Part shown: positions 1 to 6,169 of the stretch, one piece after another | How positions within the stretch are numbered: position 1 is the stretch's first letter | Layout: each line of letters opens with the position of its first letter | Assembly: GCA_013331215.1 (NCBI GenBank) | Contig: DUGU01000302.1 | Coordinates: 1-10,226, forward strand | Direction of reading: 5' to 3' | DNA from: Methanoregulaceae archaeon | Lineage (GTDB): Archaea; Halobacteriota; Methanomicrobia; Methanomicrobiales; Methanospirillaceae | Length of the DNA: 10,226 nucleotides | Position numbers and translations under genes: made by a program | The notes under the pieces: model-generated | What the model saw: only the letters and a program-made list of their open reading frames with translations | Databases searched by the model: none | What the model was told of the DNA's origin: nothing

Positions 1-365
1 ATCAGCCACAGGTAGAACCGCTTGAGTGCTTTGATATAGTCGCCCTGGGTGTTCTGGGTATAGCGCGCGCTGCCGTCGGCCTTCGTCGCCGTCTTCAGCC
101 GCTCGATCCCGGCATACAGATCGCCGATGGTGTTCTCCCGGAACGGCCCGACGTGCTCGCGCCAGCCGGTGAAGAAGCCGTACATCTTGTAGATCCGCGA
201 CGGGCTCAGGTTATTCGAAGACGCCTTCTCCGTTACGAACTCTCGGATAAGGTTCTGGTCGTCGGTCGTGATCGTGCCGGTCGCGACAGCCCGATCAAGA
301 AGTCCGGGCGCCGTTTGCCGGAAGCTGGCATCGGGGCGGTGGAACCGTTGATTCGTGCGCGCCAT
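1..365 (-). CDS. Tyrosine recombinase/phage-type integrase, N-terminal part (runs off the left edge)
   Basis: An open frame on the minus strand starts at ATG 363-365 and stays open to the window edge, giving about 121 residues. The protein is rich in short helices, with runs such as NLIREFVTEK, SRIYKMYGFFTGWREHVG and YTQNTQGDYIKALKRFYLWL. This is the look of the SAM-like core-binding domain found at the N-terminus of archaeal XerA/phage-type tyrosine recombinases, which grips DNA around the crossover site. The catalytic Arg-His-Arg-Tyr domain would lie outside the window, so activity cannot be judged. The start is supported by a strong TATA box centred about 25 bases upstream, implying a leaderless mRNA. 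It may mark the edge of an integrated element, or be a chromosomal Xer-like enzyme. The family call is from pattern recognition only. Confidence 0.7.
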   Translation of the reverse strand, partial: MARTNQRFHRPDASFRQTAPGLLDRAVATGTITTDDQNLIREFVTEKASSNNLSPSRIYKMYGFFTGWREHVGPFRENTIGDLYAGIERLKTATKADGSARYTQNTQGDYIKALKRFYLWL

Positions 366-385
366 AGACAGTAATGGGCCCTTCC

Positions 386-394
386 TTTATAAAT
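386..394 (-). promoter_or_regulatory. TATA box of the integrase gene
   Basis: The minus strand reads ATTTATAAA here, an excellent archaeal TATA box in an otherwise GC-rich stretch. Its centre is about 25 bases ahead of the integrase ATG at 365. With the usual 25-27 base spacing, transcription would begin at or next to the ATG. Confidence 0.65.
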
Positions 395-686
395 AGGTGC
401 CTAGGGCGTTACACCAAATGGCCCAACGCCCGGCCGGGGCGTTTTCCTCATTTTCAACTTCCCGAGCTTCCGCCATCGTGGCGGACCATGTCTCTCGCTA
501 TCGAAGCCTCCTGGGTTCGCCAAGTATCGCGTCCCCGCCCGAGCTCTGATCATCGGTCGAGCCTCCGGTATCCGCTTCGTCCATGTCGTTCGCATCGGGG
601 GAGATCTACGCTAGCCCCGGGTGCCGGCATGACCGGAATCTTCAAAAAGGTGCGGGCGCATCAGACAGGGTACCGAGGGTTCGGCC
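395..686. other. Spacer between integrase promoter and metallopeptidase; no gene recognised
   Basis: Apart from the 7-base repeats at 404-443, I see no RNA gene or convincing coding frame. A 64-codon minus-strand frame (401-595) and the 5' part of a long plus-strand frame pass through, but both are Arg/Pro-rich and resemble no protein I know. No clear TATA box was found for the metallopeptidase. An A-run near 646-650 is the only AT-rich patch close by and sits about 40 bases upstream of its ATG. Confidence 0.4.
404..443. repeat. Three copies of a 7-base word (two direct, one inverted) beside the integrase
   Basis: GGGCGTT occurs at 404-410 and 437-443, and its complement AACGCCC at 425-431. 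The last two form a perfect 7-bp stem with a 5-base loop (GGCCG), followed by TTCC. This could be a weak terminator-like hairpin, an operator for the integrase promoter just downstream on the minus strand, or recombinase arm-type sites. The sequence alone does not decide between these. Confidence 0.35.
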
Positions 687-1373
687 ATGGTCATCTTCTT
701 CGATCCGTTCTACTTCATCTTCGTCCTGATCCCCACGATCGCGATCTCCGCCGGCGTCCAGCTCTGGCTCCGCTCGACCTACGGCAAGTGGTCGAGGGTG
801 CCCAACCACGCCGGCCTCACCGGCCTTCAGGTCGGACAGGCGCTCTTCGGCAGGACCGGCCTCCAGCCCATCGCTCTCCAGACCACGCCGGGAGAACTCT
901 CGGACCACTTCGACCCGTCCGCGAACGTGGTTCGCCTCTCTCAGGCCGTGGCCGCAACCCCGTCGGTTGCTTCGATGGCCGTGACTGCCCACGAACTCGG
1001 CCACGTCCAGCAGCACCAGACCGGCTCGGGCCTGATGAAGCTCAGGACCGCGCTCGTTCCGGCGCTGCGCTTCAGCCCGACCCTCTCGTACATCTGTATC
1101 CTGCTCGGCCTGTTCATGGGGATCGCCGGGCTCTTCTACCTCGGGATCTTCTTCTTCGGCCTGATGGTGATCTTCACGATCATGACCGTGCCGGTCGAGT
1201 TTGACGCCTCACGCCGGGCATTCCGCCTCCTCGACCAGGCCGGCCTGCTCGTCGACGAGAACGACCGCCGCGGCGCCCGTTCGATGCTGACCGCCGCCGG
1301 CTTCACGTACGTAGCCGCCGCCGTGACATCGATCCTGCAGCTCCTCTACTACATCTCGCTCTCGCGTCGCTGA
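687..1373 (+). CDS. Membrane-bound neutral zinc metallopeptidase (YugP-like, Zn_peptidase_2)
   Basis: The 228-residue protein matches the YugP/Zn_peptidase_2 family in size and layout. An N-terminal hydrophobic segment (about residues 3-27) is followed by a soluble stretch containing SDHFDPSANVVRLS, the HExxH zinc site HELGH at 102-106, two adjoining hydrophobic helices (about 134-168), the conserved PVEFDAS motif (169-175) whose Glu171 is the likely third zinc ligand, and a last hydrophobic helix (about 203-223). Family knowledge says a membrane-anchored zinc protease; its substrate is unknown. The ATG at 687 is preceded by a weak GAGGG (675-679) and starts directly with the first membrane segment. 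The gene stands alone: the integrase upstream is divergent and the next gene is convergent. No missing motifs or frame breaks are visible. Function beyond protease is not inferable. Confidence 0.9.
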   Translation: MVIFFDPFYFIFVLIPTIAISAGVQLWLRSTYGKWSRVPNHAGLTGLQVGQALFGRTGLQPIALQTTPGELSDHFDPSANVVRLSQAVAATPSVASMAVTAHELGHVQQHQTGSGLMKLRTALVPALRFSPTLSYICILLGLFMGIAGLFYLGIFFFGLMVIFTIMTVPVEFDASRRAFRLLDQAGLLVDENDRRGARSMLTAAGFTYVAAAVTSILQLLYYISLSRR

Positions 1374-1727
1374 CGGCGCGTGGCGAGTATGTATTCCCTT
1401 CCCGGCTCGCAGCGCTGCTCGACATGGCGGCTCGCGGACTCCGGGCCGAGCTCATCGACCCCAGGGACAGCACTCCGGCTGCACAATCGAGGTCCGGTTC
1501 TTCTGCCGCGAAGGACACCGTCATCGGGCCGTGCTGACGCAGGAAAATTGAGAAGACGTAATGGTAGGCGATGACGGGGACTGATCGCGCGACTTTCCTG
1601 ATCGGCCCCACGAGAACGATCCGATCGGCCTGGCACTGGACGAAGGTGCCGGGGCACCCGGGCGTGCGCCCTGGAATGATCGCGTCACCCGAGGCTGCAA
1701 TGACCGACCCGTTTGGGTCGAGGGACC
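1374..1727. other. 354-base gap with no recognised gene; GC-rich hairpins near its right end
   Basis: No product is recognised here. On the minus strand one frame is free of stops from about 1743 down to 1303 and reads protein-like in places (for example RIVLVGPIRKVARSVPVIAY). It has no good start other than GTG at 1609-1611, and it runs into the antisense of the metallopeptidase. Short plus-strand stretches also read plausibly (for example SRLAALLDMAARGLRAEL, around 1394-1447). High GC keeps many false frames open, so a decayed gene is possible but unproven. Confidence 0.3.
1645..1720. repeat. Cluster of three short GC-rich inverted repeats between convergent genes
   Basis: GGTGCC/GGCACC lies at 1645-1658, GGGCG/CGCCC at 1660-1671, and CGACCC/GGGTCG with loop GTTT at 1705-1720. 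The last sits 8 bases beyond the metallophosphoesterase stop codon. No T-run follows on either strand, so these are not classical archaeal terminators. They may still act as mRNA 3'-end structures for the flanking convergent genes. Confidence 0.3.
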
Positions 1728-2603
1728 CTATCCGGACACGATGCGAACGATCTCGGGCGGCGTCGCCCGGATCTCGCGCGGCAGGTTCGACGTGCCGATT
1801 CCACGCGTGACGTACATCACCGCATCACCGCAGGCACTCCGGCCCGAGAGTCCGAGCCGGTCCGCGACGCCGGCCGGCAGGAACTGGCCGCCGTGGGTAT
1901 GGCCGGCCAGGATCAGGTCCGCATCCCACGGAGCCGCGCAGTCGGGCTCGTGGATCAGGTAGATGGTGAAGGCGTCGGTCGGTTCGAGCCCCGGCGGGCT
2001 TGCGCGCCCGGCCCAGCCGTCGTCGAAGCCGACGAGGCGGACGGGCTGGCCGTCGATCTCGAGATCGACTACCTGGTTCCGGAGTACATGCACGCCATTC
2101 GCCTCGAGCGCGGCGGAGACCCGGTCCGCGTAGGCGACATCGGCCGTCCCGTCGTCAAGGCTGCCGAGGTCGTAGTCGGCCGCAGAGACCCGGGCCTGGC
2201 GGATCTGGGTCAGTTTCTTCACGAGGGTCGTTGCCGTGTCGCCCGACCGGTAGTCGTGGTTGCCGAGGATGGCGTAGGTCGGCGCGTCCAGCTCGCTCCA
2301 GACAGACTGGAGTCCGAGGTCGTCGTCGCCGCCGAAGACGAAATCGCCGCCGATCAGCACGAGCGACGGATGCATCTCGTTGATCTCGCGAATCGTCTCA
2401 TTGATCAGCGGCAGGTTCTCCTCGCGAACGTGGGGGTCCGCAATGAAGACGATCCCGCCGGGGGCGCCCTCGACCGCCAGATCGGTCACCGCGGGATCCC
2501 GCTGCTCAACCATGAAAGCCCCGAGCGAGGCCGACAGGACCGTCAGGACGAGAGTGACCGAGAAGAACCGGTTCAGGTGCGGCATGCGCGGCGCATCGGT
2601 CAT
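1728..2603 (-). CDS. Membrane-anchored calcineurin-like metallophosphoesterase (YkuE/YaeI type)
   Basis: The 291-residue protein has an N-terminal hydrophobic anchor (about residues 12-31) and the full calcineurin-like metal site: DPH at 56-58, GGD at 85-87, GNHD at 114-117, His218 in IHEP, and GHTHGG at 234-239. Likely metal ligands are Asp56, His58, Asp87, Asn115, His218, His235 and His237, with His116 as acid catalyst. The YkuE/YaeI/LpxG group cleaves phosphoesters or pyrophosphates, often of lipid-linked substrates at the membrane; the substrate here is unknown. The same frame stays open upstream to 2804, but I choose ATG 2603. A TATA box is centred 27 bases ahead of it, and the upstream part encodes the tail of a decayed, unrelated membrane protein. 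ATG 2585 is an alternative. A GC hairpin follows the stop. Confidence 0.88.
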   Translation of the reverse strand: MTDAPRMPHLNRFFSVTLVLTVLSASLGAFMVEQRDPAVTDLAVEGAPGGIVFIADPHVREENLPLINETIREINEMHPSLVLIGGDFVFGGDDDLGLQSVWSELDAPTYAILGNHDYRSGDTATTLVKKLTQIRQARVSAADYDLGSLDDGTADVAYADRVSAALEANGVHVLRNQVVDLEIDGQPVRLVGFDDGWAGRASPPGLEPTDAFTIYLIHEPDCAAPWDADLILAGHTHGGQFLPAGVADRLGLSGRSACGDAVMYVTRGIGTSNLPREIRATPPEIVRIVSG

Positions 2604-2626
2604 CCGGGGAATATGGATCCGGGGTC

Positions 2627-2634
2627 GTATAAGC
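2627..2634 (-). promoter_or_regulatory. TATA box of the metallophosphoesterase
   Basis: The minus strand reads CTTATACG, in the patch GCTTATACG. It is centred about 27 bases before ATG 2603, so transcription would start at the ATG itself. This is the main evidence for that start. Confidence 0.5.
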
Positions 2635-2723
2635 AATTCGTATCCCGGCAAACGATCTCGTGTCGCTTCCTGGCCCATGGGCGGCGTAGCCCGGCTCCTC
2701 CTTTCCACCGATGGCGTTACCGC

Positions 2724-3201
2724 CCCTCCGTGGAACGTGAGCGAGACCATGCCTGCGCCCGCGACGACTAGGTCGCCCACGCCGTCGGAGAAAAGGTCGT
2801 ACATCGTGTCGTCGGGACCGTGCTGGATGTGAGTTCCGAAGAGGCGGTCGACCTGGAACTCGAGGATCTCCCGCGCCGACTGGGAACGCGAAGATCAACC
2901 TGAAGAAGGCGATCGACCGGGCGGAGCGGAGCATCGGGATGAACCGATGGAAGGGCAGCGCGATCATGAACTCGAGAAGGACGATCGTGAACGAGGAGAC
3001 GAGGTGTGCACCTTTGTGGTAGGGTAGAAGCCGTCGTACCGGGGGAACCGTACCCCGCGACGTGGAGGAAGAGCGAGAGAGCGATGCGGAAGAGGGCGCC
3101 CCGGGGCATGGCGATGTGTGTCTTCATGCCGAATATATGCCGAACGCGATACGCACGAGCGTCATCGCGGAGGCGACGGCGCCCGAGATCACGATGGGCA
3201 T
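2724..3201 (-). pseudogene. Frameshifted remnant of a YjdF/DUF2238-like integral membrane protein
   Basis: Pieces of one membrane protein lie in order but in different minus-strand frames. From 3201 to a TGA at 3124 it reads PIVISGAVASAMTLVRIAFG. From ATG 3127 it reads ALFRIALSLFLHVAGYG. From 3041 to 3006 it reads RYDGFYPTTKVH. From 3006 to about 2884 it reads HLVSSFTIVLLEFMIALPF. From about 2882 it reads EILEFQVDRLFGTHIQHG followed by DTMYDLFSDGVGDLV. The closing motif (FGT...DT..D....G) and the earlier YDG..., hydrophobic-helix pattern resemble YjdF/DUF2238 membrane proteins of unknown function. At least four frame changes are needed, and restoring one C near 3006 would turn VHT back to VHHLV. 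The last piece is in frame with the phosphoesterase, with no stop between them. The family match is inference; the frame changes are seen directly. Sequencing error is an alternative to true decay. Confidence 0.65.
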
Positions 3202-3305
3202 GTCCCGTGGAGGACACTCCGGATAGTCGCCGCGAGGATCACCCCCCGCGTAATGGGGACGAGGATACATCCGTCATTATCGGCCCCCTCGAGAGGCTCG
3301 ACGAA

Positions 3306-3312
3306 GATAAAT
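3306..3312 (-). promoter_or_regulatory. Possible relic promoter of the decayed membrane protein
   Basis: The minus strand reads ATTTATC, about 32 bases before an ATG at 3277. That ATG opens a 12-codon frame (MTDVSSSPLRGG) ending in a GGGGGG run, and the next frame reads VILAATIRSVL. This could be the original promoter and N-terminus of the broken gene, with one more frame break. Confidence 0.25.
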
Positions 3313-3456
3313 CATTCAGTACCCTGAAGATTCGAGGGAGCCGCATCCGCACCTTCAGAATCGCGGGATGCGGCGCGCAGACGAGACGACCTGTAACACG
3401 ATGCCATCAGCTGAGCGCTCGCGGCGGTCGCGGTCGGGCACTCTCTTGGGAATGGG

Positions 3457-3463
3457 ATTTATT
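3457..3463 (+). promoter_or_regulatory. TATA box upstream of the DUF4956 gene
   Basis: ATTTATT in a GC-rich background. Expected transcription start is near 3486-3488, which leaves a leader of about 32 bases before GTG 3519. This is long enough for ribosome binding; a partial Shine-Dalgarno (GTGAG, 3509-3513) precedes the start. Confidence 0.45.
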
Positions 3464-3518
3464 CGATGAAACCGTATGTGGGGGACAGTCGACGCAGGGC
3501 GACGGACCGTGAGACGGC

Positions 3519-4115
3519 GTGCAACCGACCATTCCCTCATTCGAAGAGTTCCTGAGCACGCAGAGCTCCCAGATCCCGCCGGGCGGATTTATCCTGAACC
3601 TGCTGCTCGCCGCCATCCTCTCCATGCTCGTCGGCTTCATCTACGTCCGGTATGGAACGGCCCTCTCGAGCCGCCGGGCGTTCGGGCGCACCTTTCTCTT
3701 GATCGCGGTCACGACGATGTTCATCATCACCGTGATCAAGTCCTCACTCGCCCTCTCGCTCGGGCTGGTCTGGGCTCTCTCGATCGTCCGCTTCCGGACC
3801 GCAGTCAAGGACCCCGAGGAGCTCGCCTTCATCCTGATTGCGATCGCGATCGGCCTCGGGCTTGGTGCCGATGAGCGGGCGCTCTCGGTCATCGCGACCC
3901 TCTTCCTGATCGGTCTTGTGCTCGTGCGGTACCGGTATTCGCAGCGGGCCCCAGGAGAGGACGTCGGCATGCACCTCTCGGTCGTGCCGCGCGGTCCGTT
4001 CTTGAGGCGATGCCGTTCCGTTGGTCTCGCTTCTCGAAGTACACCACCGCGTTCGAAGGAGTCTGACGTCCGATCCGCAGGGTTAACGCCTGCGGCTCCC
4101 AACGGTTCTCCGTGA
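3519..4115 (+). CDS. DUF4956 family membrane protein, C-terminus probably altered
   Basis: The 198-residue frame starts at GTG 3519. It has hydrophobic helices at about 23-43, 58-90, 102-117 and 122-138, and the DUF4956 signature ALSIVRFRTAVKDPEE at 86-101, preceded by VIKSSLALSLGLV. DUF4956 proteins are integral membrane proteins of unknown biochemistry, sometimes found with polyphosphate-polymerase (VTC-like) or CotH genes; neither is seen here. The family normally continues after the last helix into a cytoplasmic alpha/beta domain. Here the sequence after MHLSVV (about residue 156) becomes Arg/Ser/Pro-rich and unlike a folded domain, while the other two plus frames read SVLEAMPF and VSLLEVHHRVRRSL over 3985-4075. 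A frameshift near 3975-4010 is therefore likely. The stop overlaps the aminotransferase start (GTGA), which suggests coupling or chance. Confidence 0.8.
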   Translation: MQPTIPSFEEFLSTQSSQIPPGGFILNLLLAAILSMLVGFIYVRYGTALSSRRAFGRTFLLIAVTTMFIITVIKSSLALSLGLVWALSIVRFRTAVKDPEELAFILIAIAIGLGLGADERALSVIATLFLIGLVLVRYRYSQRAPGEDVGMHLSVVPRGPFLRRCRSVGLASRSTPPRSKESDVRSAGLTPAAPNGSP

Positions 4116-5293
4116 CAGCGCGCCCGTACCGCTTCTCCCGCCGCATGGCCGCGGTCCCGCCGTCGTTCCTCGGGACGCTCTTCGCCGTCTCGGCCGACCC
4201 GTCCGTGATCTCGTTCGCGGGAGGCCTGCCTTCGACCGCGGTCCTCGATACTGTCGGAATCGCGGAGGCAGCGGCCGACGTGTTCGCCGATGCGGGTCCG
4301 GCCGCCCTGCAGTATTCGACCACCGACGGGTACCGCCCGCTCCGCGAGTTCATCGCCGACCGCTACCGGCGCCGCGTAGGCCTCGACATAACCGCCGCGA
4401 ATATCCAGATCGTGAACGGCTCGCAGCAGTGCCTCGACCTCGTCGCGAAGTGCCTCGTCGATCCCGGCGACGCCGTCGCGATCGAGGCGCCCGGGTACCT
4501 CGGCGCGATCGAGGCCTTCAGCCTGTACGAGCCGCAGTTCTCGGCCGTTCCCGTCGGCGAGGGCGGGCCGGACCTCCCGGTGCTCGAACGGGTCGTGACC
4601 CGAGACCGGCCCAAGTTCTTCTATGCGATCCCGAACGCGCAGAACCCGTCGGGCCTGACGTACCCCGAGGAGGCGAGGCGGGCCGTCGCCGACCTCCTCG
4701 ACGGCTCGGAGACGCTCCTTTACGAGGATGACGCGTTCGGGGAGCTCTTCTTCGACGGCCGGGCCCGCCGGCCGATCGCGGCCGACCTCCCGGGCCGAGC
4801 GCTTCTCTCGGGCTCGTTCTCGAAGGTGCTCGCGCCCGGTATGCGTTGCGGCTGGCTCGTCGCACCCGAGGAGGTGCTCGCGCAGTTCAACGTGGCCAAG
4901 CAGGCGGCCGACCTCCACTCGAACCACCTCTGCCAGCTCGTGCTCCACCGCTGGCTCACGACCCACGACCTCGACACGCAGTGCCGCAGGGTCGCGCGGC
5001 TGTACGAAGAGAACTGCCGGGCGCTCGTCGACGCGCTCGACGACCTGTGCCCCGACCTGGCGCACACCATCCCCGAGGGCGGCATGTTCCTGCTCGCCCG
5101 CCTCCCCCGCGGCATCTCGTCTCTGGCCCTCTTCGAGGAGGGAGTCCGGCGGGGGGTGGCCGTGATGCCGGGACCACCGTTCTTCCTCGGGGGCGGCGAC
5201 GACGTGATCCGCCTGAACTTCTCGAACACCAATCCCGAGCGGTGCGCGGAGGGGATCGGCCGTCTCGCCGGGGCGCTCACGGCCCTCGGGTGA
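4112..5293 (+). CDS. PLP-dependent aminotransferase, fold type I (LysN/2-aminoadipate aminotransferase-like)
   Basis: The 393-residue protein lacks a DNA-binding domain, so it is an enzyme rather than a MocR regulator. Visible landmarks are VISFAGGLP (32-40), the phosphate-loop GSQQ (103-106), Tyr129, the NAQNPSG motif (175-181), YEDD (204-207) whose Asp pairs with the PLP ring nitrogen, SGSFSK with Schiff-base Lys238, and Arg367 in IRLNFS for the substrate carboxylate. The family transfers amino groups from amino acids to 2-oxo acids; LysN-type members handle 2-aminoadipate and aromatic or branched amino acids. The exact substrate cannot be read from sequence. GTG 4112 is chosen because the [15 protein letters not shown] stretch aligns with the usual N-terminus. 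It overlaps the DUF4956 stop, and a weak TTAA (4083-4086) lies 28 bases upstream, so it may also have its own leaderless promoter. Confidence 0.88.
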   Translation: MTARPYRFSRRMAAVPPSFLGTLFAVSADPSVISFAGGLPSTAVLDTVGIAEAAADVFADAGPAALQYSTTDGYRPLREFIADRYRRRVGLDITAANIQIVNGSQQCLDLVAKCLVDPGDAVAIEAPGYLGAIEAFSLYEPQFSAVPVGEGGPDLPVLERVVTRDRPKFFYAIPNAQNPSGLTYPEEARRAVADLLDGSETLLYEDDAFGELFFDGRARRPIAADLPGRALLSGSFSKVLAPGMRCGWLVAPEEVLAQFNVAKQAADLHSNHLCQLVLHRWLTTHDLDTQCRRVARLYEENCRALVDALDDLCPDLAHTIPEGGMFLLARLPRGISSLALFEEGVRRGVAVMPGPPFFLGGGDDVIRLNFSNTNPERCAEGIGRLAGALTALG

Positions 5294-5328
5294 ACCCGTC
5301 CGCTCTGCCCGAGACCGGCGACAGAAGG

Positions 5329-5336
5329 TATTTATT
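5329..5336 (+). promoter_or_regulatory. TATA box of the glutaredoxin-disulfide reductase unit
   Basis: TATTTATT is centred about 27 bases before ATG 5359, predicting a leaderless mRNA. The redox pair would then be transcribed separately from the aminotransferase, which ends 36 bases upstream of this box. Confidence 0.65.
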
Positions 5337-5358
5337 CCGGCCCCGGGGAATCCATGCC

Positions 5359-5634
5359 ATGAAGACCGAACACGTCGACGGTCGGGACCGCGGAAAGATC
5401 ATGCTCTACGCACTCTCCACCTGCGGCTGGTGCGCCAAGACCAAACAGTTACTGACCGATCTCGGAGTCGCCTTCGACTACCTCTACGTCGACAAGGTCG
5501 GCCCGGACGAGCAGAAGGCCGTTGTGGAAGAGGTCGAGAAGTACAACCCCGCCCTCTCCTTTCCGACCGTCGTGATCGGCGACGAGACCATCGTCGGGTT
5601 CAGGGAGGACGACCTACGGAAGGCGCTCGCGTGA
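5359..5634 (+). CDS. Glutaredoxin-like protein (NrdH/methanoredoxin type, CGWC active site)
   Basis: The 91-residue protein has a thioredoxin fold: strand KIMLYALS (13-20), active site CGWC at 22-25, and the cis-Pro motif FPTVVIGDE (68-76), followed by IVGF and a C-terminal helix. This is the pattern of single-domain glutaredoxins and NrdH redoxins. In methanogens such proteins reduce protein disulfides, for example in class III ribonucleotide reductase (NrdH in Methanosarcina), and methanoredoxin uses coenzyme M thiol; which applies here is not visible. ATG 5359 is favoured over ATG 5354 (out of frame) because the TATA box places transcription start on it. The stop codon overlaps the next gene start as GTGA, so the two are translationally coupled. 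That neighbour is the likely electron source. Confidence 0.9.
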   Translation: MKTEHVDGRDRGKIMLYALSTCGWCAKTKQLLTDLGVAFDYLYVDKVGPDEQKAVVEEVEKYNPALSFPTVVIGDETIVGFREDDLRKALA

Positions 5635-6149
5635 GCGAGCCCGCGCCGATCACCGACGAGGAGATCGATCGGGTCTACTGCGAGATCGACCATAATGCCG
5701 AATCCGCCGGCTACCATCTCCACCCGGACGAAGCGTTCACGAAGGGGCTCGTCAGAGGGTTAATCGAGAACGAGCGCCGGTACGGCTACCGCTCCTGCCC
5801 CTGCCGCCTCGCGATGGGATCGAAGGAGGCCGACCTCGACATCGTCTGCCCCTGCGACTACCGCGACCCGGACCTCGCCGAGCACAACGCCTGCTACTGC
5901 GCCCTCTACGTCTCCAAGAGCGTCAAGCAGGGAGAACAGACGGTCGGCGCGATCCCCGAGCGGCGTCCCCCACGGGCCGAGCGCGAGCGGGCCAGGGCCG
6001 AGGCCAGGAAGGCAACCGGGACGGTAGGCGCGCTCCCCTTTCCGGTCTGGCGGTGCGGGGTCTGCGGCTACCTCTGCGCCCGCGGGGAACCCCCGCTCCA
6101 GTGCCCGATCTGCAAGGTCGGGCAGGAGCGGTTCGGCCGGTTCCTTTAA
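5631..6149 (+). CDS. Ferredoxin:disulfide reductase, FTR catalytic domain fused to rubredoxin domain
   Basis: The 172-residue protein starts at GTG 5631, overlapping the glutaredoxin stop. Residues 5-105 form a ferredoxin-thioredoxin reductase catalytic-subunit domain with all three cysteine pairs, CPC (56-58), CPC (73-75) and CYC (88-90). In this family they hold a [4Fe-4S] cluster and the adjacent redox-active disulfide. A charged linker (about 108-130) leads to a small rubredoxin-like domain with CGVC (142-145) and CPIC (158-161), four cysteines expected to bind one iron. The FTR-rubredoxin fusion matches the ferredoxin:disulfide reductases described in Methanosarcina. Its role would be to pass electrons from reduced ferredoxin, possibly via rubredoxin iron, to the glutaredoxin encoded just upstream. 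Cysteine spacing differs from plant FTR (14 and 12 residues between pairs), as read here. The family call is firm; the partner is inferred from the operon. Confidence 0.93.
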   Translation: MSEPAPITDEEIDRVYCEIDHNAESAGYHLHPDEAFTKGLVRGLIENERRYGYRSCPCRLAMGSKEADLDIVCPCDYRDPDLAEHNACYCALYVSKSVKQGEQTVGAIPERRPPRAERERARAEARKATGTVGALPFPVWRCGVCGYLCARGEPPLQCPICKVGQERFGRFL

Positions 6150-6150
6150 C

Positions 6151-6157
6151 CTTTTTT
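6151..6157 (+). terminator. T-run terminator after the redox pair
   Basis: CTTTTTT begins 2 bases after the TAA of the disulfide reductase and precedes GC-rich sequence. Archaeal RNA polymerase commonly stops at such T-tracts. It would also keep transcripts from running into the convergent propeller gene, whose stop is at 6170. Confidence 0.5.
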
Positions 6158-6169
6158 CGGCTCCTGTTC

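Noticed and set aside
395..686. tRNA gene as the integrase attachment site
   Set aside because: No acceptor stem pair with anticodon arm or canonical GGTTCGANTCC T-loop could be built; the GGGTTCGCC around 510-518 lacks the rest.
374..1204. Long plus-strand open frame of 276 codons
   Set aside because: It overlaps the metallopeptidase in another frame and is Arg/Pro-rich without any motif; a GC-driven shadow.
2604..2804. N-terminal extension of the metallophosphoesterase to 2804 (358 residues)
   Set aside because: The extension encodes the tail of the decayed membrane protein and ignores the TATA box before ATG 2603.
3641..5065. 474-codon minus-strand open frame
   Set aside because: It is antisense to the DUF4956 and aminotransferase genes, both of which have clear family motifs; the product is Arg/Glu-rich and featureless.
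4846..5358. Glutaredoxin as the C-terminal part of a larger plus-strand protein
   Set aside because: The frame is open upstream, but that part is a shadow of the aminotransferase; TATA box and homology both place the start at 5359.
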